NCBI RefSeq assembly: GCF_964204645.1
Contig: NC_134028.1
Coordinates: 2,950,501 to 3,014,500, forward strand
Direction: 5' to 3'
DNA: 64,000 bases
Source of the DNA: Tubulanus polymorphus
Taxonomy: Eukaryota > Nemertea > Palaeonemertea > Tubulaniformes > Tubulanidae
Below, in pieces: positions 48,301-57,300 of the stretch (position 1 is its first letter; each line of letters begins with the position of its first letter). The notes beneath the pieces were generated by a model. The model made no database searches and had not been told where the DNA came from. It saw nothing but the letters and a program-made list of their open reading frames with translations. The translations under genes were made by a program, and so were the position numbers.

Positions 48301-51300
48301 CATCAGCGACAACGCCTGTCGACGTCCGATCTCGACGGAATTCCTCCGATCATCGGCGCGAAGGCGATGTCTTCGTCGTTGACGATCGATAAGAAATCGT
48401 CGTGTTCCACGCTGAAAGTCGAGGACAGCAAACGCACGAAGATCAAGAAAATGATGAAGAAGATGAACTTGCTGACGAGGAATGGAGCAAGGTCAGACAA
48501 CCCTTGGATAAGGTCTTTATGAAAAAAGTTTATTACAATTCGTGCACAGCTGGTGGAAGGTGCTTTATCAGATCGGTGACATCTCCTGTCACAGACTGCA
48601 TGTTCTATGCTGAGACGACCTATACAAGAAGATCCTCTTATTTCTTTCTTCTACAAAATAGATACTTCAGGGTCCATTTTCATGAAAAAGTCTTTAATTA
48701 AAAATGATTAAGTTTGAATTGATTGGGTTTAACGTTTTCGTGAAAGTGGACCCTGTTATCCAGTTCCAGTTAGTTTAACTCCGGAACTAGAAACTAGTTC
48801 TTATTCTTTTCAAATTTCAGTAGAGAATTTTGTCACTGGTTCGCGCATTATGAACCATATAATTTTAATATTACTCCCTTTAAACTCATTGCACTTTTCC
48901 ATATTTCTTGCACGTGAATAAACATCTCGTTGCTTTTAAGTCCACTGCTAAGTATTTTTACCTGATAATCTCCGCAGGGTTTGTGATGACATCTGTCTTA
49001 AATTGATTTTCGTCGGAGTCGTTTAGACTTGCTAAAACAACAGTCAATTTTCGATATAACTTGTCTCCAGGCTGTCAGATGACTTGCAAATCATTCGAGC
49101 TTAGAAAACTGTGTTTATCCGAATGATTTCACAAACTTCAACGATTTGTGCTTTGTGTTTTTTTCAGCGATACTTCATCGATATCTAGTGCAGAAGATGG
49201 TAGCGTGTATTCAGCAGGCAGTCACATCGTACGATCCCGGAATTCATCATTTTCCGGTCCGTCGTCGTCGTCTGGCATGTCGATGCATCTTAGCGCGAGC
49301 AATCCCGATCTATCGTCGGTTGGCTACGGTTTTGACGATTCTCGCAACGATTTCCCGGAACACGTCGTCAAAGTCTACCGAGCCGACCAAACTTGTAAAT
49401 ACTTTCTTGTACACAAAGTAAGTTGACATGCTTATTGAGGAAATGAAAATGATATCTCTCATAATCAATGATGACGTGTAATAAATCACAATTTCAACCG
49501 ATCATTGATATTTCAGGAGACAACTGCTAGAGAAGTTGTTATGTTAGCATTAAAAGAATTTGGGATTTCTGACCCGAGTTGGTACGTAAATGCATTCAGC
49601 TTTATCTTATATACTGCATAGTTACTGATGTTTCATTGAATATACGTTTGATTTCTTACAGTAATTATTCACTATGTGAAGTGACGGCAGAATCCGAGAA
49701 TTTTATAAAACAAAAGCGATTACCAGATCAGTTAGCTAATCTACCTGAACGTATTAGTCTCAATGGCAGGTGTGTATGAAAACTGCAGGACATGTGTCTT
49801 CAAGGTGGCGCCACTTACCTGGAAATCAGGATATGGGGTATTTTCTAAAACAGCTAAAAATCAGAGAAAAGTCGGGGAAATTTGTTTAGATTGCTAGATC
49901 ACACGTAAAATCAAATAGTTTCCATCTATGTCTTACGTATTTCACTGTGTTAATTAATTGAATTGTTAATAAATCCAGTCAGGGAAAACAAGTTGCATGT
50001 CAGGGAATAGTCAGGGAAAAGCAAGTCAAATAAAGAATGGCCACCCTGGTCTTGCAGATGTGAAATAATATTAATTTATTTATTTCATCATTGTAGATAC
50101 TATTTGAAAAACAACATGTTAACGGAAACGTTCGTATCAGATGATAAGATATCGGAACTGCTCGATGATGGACGTTTGTCGTTGTTACAGTTACGAGAGG
50201 GTGAAATCGCTACACAACTGACCCTCGATGATTTCAAAGTCTTCCGCAGCATCGAACAAACTGAATATATCGATGATCTGTTCAAATTGAAGTCAGGGAC
50301 GTCGCATTTGAAAAAGTTTGAAGAAGTAAGTTCTTCGAACGGTCGCCATGTCGCTAAATCATATACACGATGCAAATGGTCTTCTTTTTCGAAATACAAT
50401 TTTCTCTATCATCTGGTCTACTACACCTCCCACGATTTGAGTTTCTATGTTTTAAGATATTCTGCTATATTTCAGCTGGCCGATCGTGAGATGTTTTGGG
50501 TCGTAACAGAAATCGCCAGTGAAAGTAACATACAAACACGAATGAGAATCGTGAAACATTTCATCAAAATTGCGAGTAAGTTACCGATATTTTCATCGCC
50601 GATTCAAAGATGATGCTTCAGATATCCCAGTTTACACGTCGTGAATCCTTTAATTTCAGAATTATGCAAGGAATGTAAAAATTTCAACTCGATGTTTGCA
50701 ATATTAAGTGGCTTGGATCATTCGCAGATTGCTAGATTGCGCAATACTTGGGATAAGTTACCGAGCAAATACATGAAAATGTTTCAGGACCTCAAAGGTC
50801 TGATGGATCCTTCTAGAAATATGTCGAAGTATCGAAACCTGTTGAACAGTGATCACGTACAACCTCCCATGGTACGTAGCACCTCAATACACGATCACCC
50901 CTTCTATAGATGATATTCAAGTATTTCGCAATTCTCTCAATTTTCCATTCCAGATTCCCTTTTTCCCGATCGTCAAGAAAGACATGACATTCATAAACTT
51001 AGGCAATGATTCGATAGTTGATAATCTAGTCAATATGGAAAAACTACGAATGCTTGCCAAGGAAATTCGTCATGTGCATAATATGTGTACGACAGCTTAT
51101 GTAAGTTTACAGGTGCTTGGGTTGTATGTAGTTGAGACTATTTCCAGTCTTGATGAATATCATGAAGAGAAACCCGCAATATCAATTTAAAACAACCGTT
51201 ATTGTTGAAATTGAAATTGCCAGTTTCTCTCAATGTGCTTGGGTTCCTTAGCGAATTCCTGTATCTGTTTCTGTCAAGTTTCTCATTGCTATAGTATATT

Positions 51301-54300
51301 ATTTTAGAATCCAGATACGATGTTTTCGAAGTTAACTCTAACGAACACGACGTTCGCGATGTTCGCTAATAGCTCGAATCTATCGGGTAACGCTACAATG
51401 AGACGTAAATCACGCCGAGCCTCGACGATACCCAACCCGAAAAAGATGTATGAAGAGGTATTTATCATTTAACCATACCGCTTATATAAAAAACCTGATG
51501 ATGAGTCGAAATGTTGTGTCTTTTGATTTTGATTTTTGATGTATAAATTTTGTTTTCGATCTTTTCATTTTGTATACAGCGTGGGATTTAATCTTATGAT
51601 CTATTCTCTATCTGTCTGAGTGTACGGGGGCCAATTCACTTACTGTATTCTATTTCGTTTTTCGACGAGTGTTAATAATGATGATTTGTTAATTGTGAAA
51701 TCAGGCACAAATGGTTCGCCGGGTGAGGTCATATATACAAAACGTCCACATAATATTCGAGGAAGACAAACTGAAGGAACTGTCGCACAAGTGGGAGCCA
51801 CCTGCTGGTTCGTTACGTAAACGAGATAACTCACCCACTATGAGCAATACTAGTGTCGATCGTCCTTTATATCAGGGACCTAAATTTGGTAAGTTTTAGA
51901 AAGTACACCGCACTGGTTTTCGCAGTACTGGAAAATTGCGAAAAATTTGGGAATTCCTAAAATGAAAAAAGATGATCGAATTCATTTCTGTTTGGGAAAA
52001 TAGAAAAGTCATCCACAAAAACTTGAGTATCTTGAATTCATGTAACTTTGGGAAATTTAAACACTTGTCAATTGCAGGTGCTGAATCTCCTGATGCCGTT
52101 CGTAAACTAATGTCATTGTCCGAGAAAGTGAAACCTCTTAATCCTAAACACGGCTACACGTCGAATACACCTCCGAGAACGCCACCTCGTGGTCAGTTAC
52201 AGGGTCGTCAGCCACTGGCGGGGCATCACAGCAGCATGATGCACTTATCACCGGAGAGTTCTTCAGTGTTCAGTTTAAACAGTATCGCCGCGTCATCTCG
52301 CAAGTCGAAACACACAGGTACAACATACACGAAGGGAAATCAATCTCACTGGTATATACTGTCGATCTCGCATCCACATCTCAACGAATCTCTACCGTGT
52401 CAGATCAATTCACAGATGTACTACTCCGGGTCGTATTCGGAATAGTTCCCGAGTTATTCAACTTTCTATGCGGTCGATAGTTTTTCGCATTGTATATAAT
52501 TGAAATATTTCTAAAATCGTGTGTAAAATACTGAAATACAATATTTGACTGAACTCAATATCTGACTCGCGATCTTGTTTTTATACAGTATTCGATTTTA
52601 TTAACATAGATATTTATATTTAAACAAAGATATTGAATTACAAAGATATTGAATTTGGGTAAGTGTGGATCGCTTTTTGCATGTTGCTTAATTTCTGCTT
52701 TCAGGTGCAACGGTATCCGCTGAGTCGGGCAGTCCGACGAGTTTACAGCCACTGCTGGACAACGATTCCGGTCACAATAGCGTAACATCTTCGAATTACG
52801 ACACTCACAGTATAAACAGCGCTAGTTCTGCAGGTTCGGGCAGTTCGCCGACTATGACTCGTCGAGCACACCCTCCGATGACCGGTACGTATATCGGCTG
52901 CTACGATTCTATCTCTAATCTATTCCGATCACAGTTGAATCTGTAGCCATTTAATCGCTTAAAAAAGTTGTCGATGCATCCTCGAGATTGATCCAAATTC
53001 GTGCTTCACCCTGAGAAATTCCCGCCGTACTACTGACTTCCGAGAATGCCTTGGATTCATATTGACAACTGGTTACTCACCGCGTTCTTAGTGCACACAC
53101 GATATATTCTTGTTAATGATCTCTATATTGTGATACATCTAAATCACACCTGTATTTTAGTATAATCGGTGAACTATTATTATTGTCTATTATCTGTATG
53201 TAAGTGTGGTGAAGGTAGCCTTATTGTTGAGAACATTACACGAGCTTATTGTTTTTATAATGTGGCGGGATAGATATAGATATCGCGATAGCTTGTTTTA
53301 GGTACTTAGTCAGAAACCTCGGTCAGTCAAAGGGAAATCTGTTTGATACTTACATTCGGCTGCCATCACTGAAACTGCTAAACTCGAGTCCTAACCATAT
53401 AATCTACCCTCGTAAGAATTTGCCTTCAAGTAAACAAAATATATTACTCTCCATCCATACTTCATCTGAAAATATGACTATATTTTGGTTTTTAGTTTAT
53501 TGAAATTGCCATAGAATTACTTAGCATCGATCATGTTTCTTACTTTTGTATGGGAAAACAATATTTCATCAAACATATTAAACATATTTATTTAGAATGA
53601 ATGGAATATCGGGTATCTTCAGAATTATCATTACGATTTAGAAATGACTAGTTATCATATATGTGTACTGTGTTCTGTAGAACGCCAACGTAAGGTTTCC
53701 ACAGTGAAACCACCTCCGTTCAGCGTGTCCGTTCTGGCTGACTTTGGAAGCCTCGCGTCCTCGTTTTGGTGAGTCGTTCGTATGCAGAATAGTGACAGCA
53801 TCCACCAGTTCAGTCCGCGGCTGTTTACTGATCCATGCCTACCGTACTGTTCTATTCTCTTCAATATGCAACTGTTTCCCTCCTTTCTGAAAAAAATCTG
53901 TTTGCCTAGTACTACAATTTTAGCCCACATTTTGACTTGAGAGAAAATCTTAATTTGATTTCTAACTGCCTATGAATATCAGATTCAACTGACTCCTCAA
54001 TCATTAGTTTATCATAGTTTAAGACTCAATGGTCCTGGGTTCATTAGAATTAGATAAATCTGTTGGGATGTTTGAGTGATGAACTGTTTAGGTACCACCG
54101 GTAATGGATCAGCTCTGTGGCTCTCAGGCTCATGCTGTTTATTTGTGTATTACTAATATAATACAATTTTATGGGCACGTTTTTTGCACGATTGGCATTT
54201 TTTGAATGAAAACGCATGTAACGATTCATTCATTTCCCTCAATCAAATCTATATTTACAACAAAAAAACATCATCATGAAACAGTTTTGCATCATATACA

Positions 54301-57300
54301 AATTGTTTAAATGGTTATCAATAATTACGGTGTTGCTTTACACAAGCCCTCCATTTCGTTATTTGACAAACTAACCCTGTTTGTTTTGTATCTATTTTTT
54401 TTAGATTTTATATATTTCGCTCACTGGAAATGTGTTATGAACTGTATTTAACTTTTTTTGAAACTCAAATGTGGGATATCTATTCAAAGTAGACGCAGTG
54501 AATTATTATTCAAATTTGTTACTGACTGAGCATTTAGTTTAAAAAAATATGCGTTTATACGTTTACTGGCTTTAACTTCTGCTTACAAGTAGTATGGATG
54601 TTGGCTCGGATAAATCATATCTTACATCGAGCTAACATCGATGCTCTATGATTTATTAAGAAAGGTATTAAGACAAGGTTATGAAAAAAAATGATACTGA
54701 AAGAGGATGTTTTACGTAATAAGAACATTGTGGATAATATTCCTCAGTGGAAAATGTTTGCCCTTGTATTTATTAGTACCAGTTTATTGTCGCCAGTAGT
54801 GGAATGTCGCTTGATATAGTTTTTGTAGACTGCTTTAGAGTAGAAATTTATTTCATTTAATGAGAAAAAGATATATTTTGATTTGACCACCTCTAATCTG
54901 CTTTATACAATCTATATTTGCCATGATCTATCTACTTGATTTTCAGATTTCGTCAACGAAATCAGAATCAGTTTAAAACTTCATCACTGCTACACTATAC
55001 ACATAACCACCAACTATTGATGAATAACGAATAGTAATTCAATCTGTTGATATTCCCGAAATTCAACCAGCTTATCATAATTTTGATTCTTACTCGCAAC
55101 TCATTGAGATGTTACCCCCTTCTATATAAATTATAGTGTCCTTTAAGTGAAAATTCCTGAAAATTGAAAAAAAAAGTGAAAATTCCTGAGAATTGAAAAA
55201 AAGTGAAAATTCCTGAAAATTGAAAAAAAAGTGAAAATAAGAATGGTACTCCGTACAACATTGCTGAATTAAGATGATTTTTTGGCCTCCAATATTTCAA
55301 AGAAGGCATCTTTGGATTATGAAGCAGAATAGTAGGCTCTCCATCACACTCCGCTTGTCTGTACATTCTAGGTTTTTCTTTATTGTGTATATATTATATA
55401 TAGCTTGGCTGTTTATGTTTCCAGCAGCAACTCTTCCTCCCACCGCCGTACCTCATCCAATCAGTAGGCCGGCATTACCTCCTTACTCAATCGCTGTACA
55501 AAATAAGAAACAAGGTGAGATTAAAAAATAATCAGCGTACGCTCCATTCGCAGTGGTACACATAGTAGAGACTCACTTTATACCACTGTGAAAGGAGCGT
55601 ATAGCACACCATTATTATCATTATACGCCAAAATCGAAATAATCCAAATCCATCTTTATCATCATCTTCATTTTTACTTCTTCATCAACATCATCGTAGC
55701 ATGGTGTAAGCGCATACAATTATCATCACATTATTAACATGTATTAACACTATAAACAACTGAATTGAATAATAATCTTTAATTTTCTACCTAGACTTGA
55801 AAAATGTTTCTCAAAACTCTTTATTCTATATTCACTCAATAACGATGATGATGAAGACTATCGAAATCAGTTTCACAAATACAATTCACGTCTGCGAGAC
55901 TAAGAATATCTGAACAACTAAACACCTGAAGCAATGAATGATCGAATCATTTTGCATAAATTAATCATTTAATAAGTAAAATTTCACCTCTACAAGATTC
56001 CTGTCCATATTTAAAAAAAATATCTCTCAAAATCTAAACGCCCTGTATGGTATGTGTGATAGAATGATTGATTCCAACGTGTACGTATCAGCTGCATGTC
56101 TTAAAAATAACTAATAGAATATCTCAGCTTCCTCAACTGCCTGCCCCGAATGGTTACACTGACCAAGAGATTTTCCCGCCAACAACAAATAATAGATTGA
56201 AGCTTGTAGTAGTTTTTGGTGATTTATTTTTCAATTGTATTCTTAATGTTTGATTGTTCACTCAGTGCAGCACATTTATTTTTTATCACTCTGATTTATG
56301 ACCGTTTTATCTCTATAAACTTGCGATTATGATTTTTGTTTAGAATGATTGTCGGGTTCACTTTCTGTTCGTAGATTCTACTTGTTGCTGGGTCAAGATT
56401 TCTCATGGTCACGCCCTAGATTTCTAGTTTTGATAGAATTGAATAAAATTTTGAGTTATAAGGTCAATTATTTTAAAACTTAGTAAAGCATTATTTTCGG
56501 TTTATGTGTTGGGTGTATTCAATATACATTGGGTCATGACCTGAAACCATTATTTACTGCAGCCCTTATATATGCATGAAAATTCTTTGAAATCTACTTA
56601 ACAATGTTCATATAACACAACTTCATTAATTCAATAACCCTCGAGACACGAGTCAATCTATAACAATCATTTCATTAATCCTATAATGTGAATGTCAGCA
56701 TGAAAGAGATTACAAACTCACATCTCATTTAACACTACATTTCACTGCATATACCGTAGTCAAATCTGTTCATTGTTCCTATCAATTCGCTTATTAATAT
56801 TTTTGAGTTAATGCATGGTTTTTTACTGCAATATCACATGATTGCTGTTAAATACAGTTACAAAGATATTTTTCAAACTTTCTGCTGATGTAAGATGGGA
56901 TCAATGCGCCATGGTTGGCATACCTCAAATTCGATTTTTCCGGGATCATCGTATGATTTGAAATAAATCCAATCGAGTATTCAGCATTAGGACTGTTTCT
57001 ATGCTAGCTCGGAACTGGCAGTATGCCAACTCAGTACATTGATCTGATTTTTCACCAGTCAGAAAGAAACTTTTTTTTCGGGATAAGAACATTTTCACTG
57101 AAAGAGAATTAGTGTAGTCGGACATTGAAAAATGTATTACTAAGTTTTGTTTTGTTCTTTTGTTGACAGCGTACAGCAACTACATCCACCAACAGTACAC
57201 ACAACAGACCAAACCTCCAATAGCACGACGACCACCCGTACCTCCAGATTACTACGCAGCAACACAGATGGCTCAGCTCGTCGCAAGAAGGAAACAACTT

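Larger units (their letters stand above)
52885..55424. other. RAPGEF2: RAPGEF2 tail intron(s)
   Basis: AT-rich intron on both sides of the optional 53681 exon. Apart from the tandem repeat at about 55145-55240 nothing coding or structural was recognised. Confidence 0.6.
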
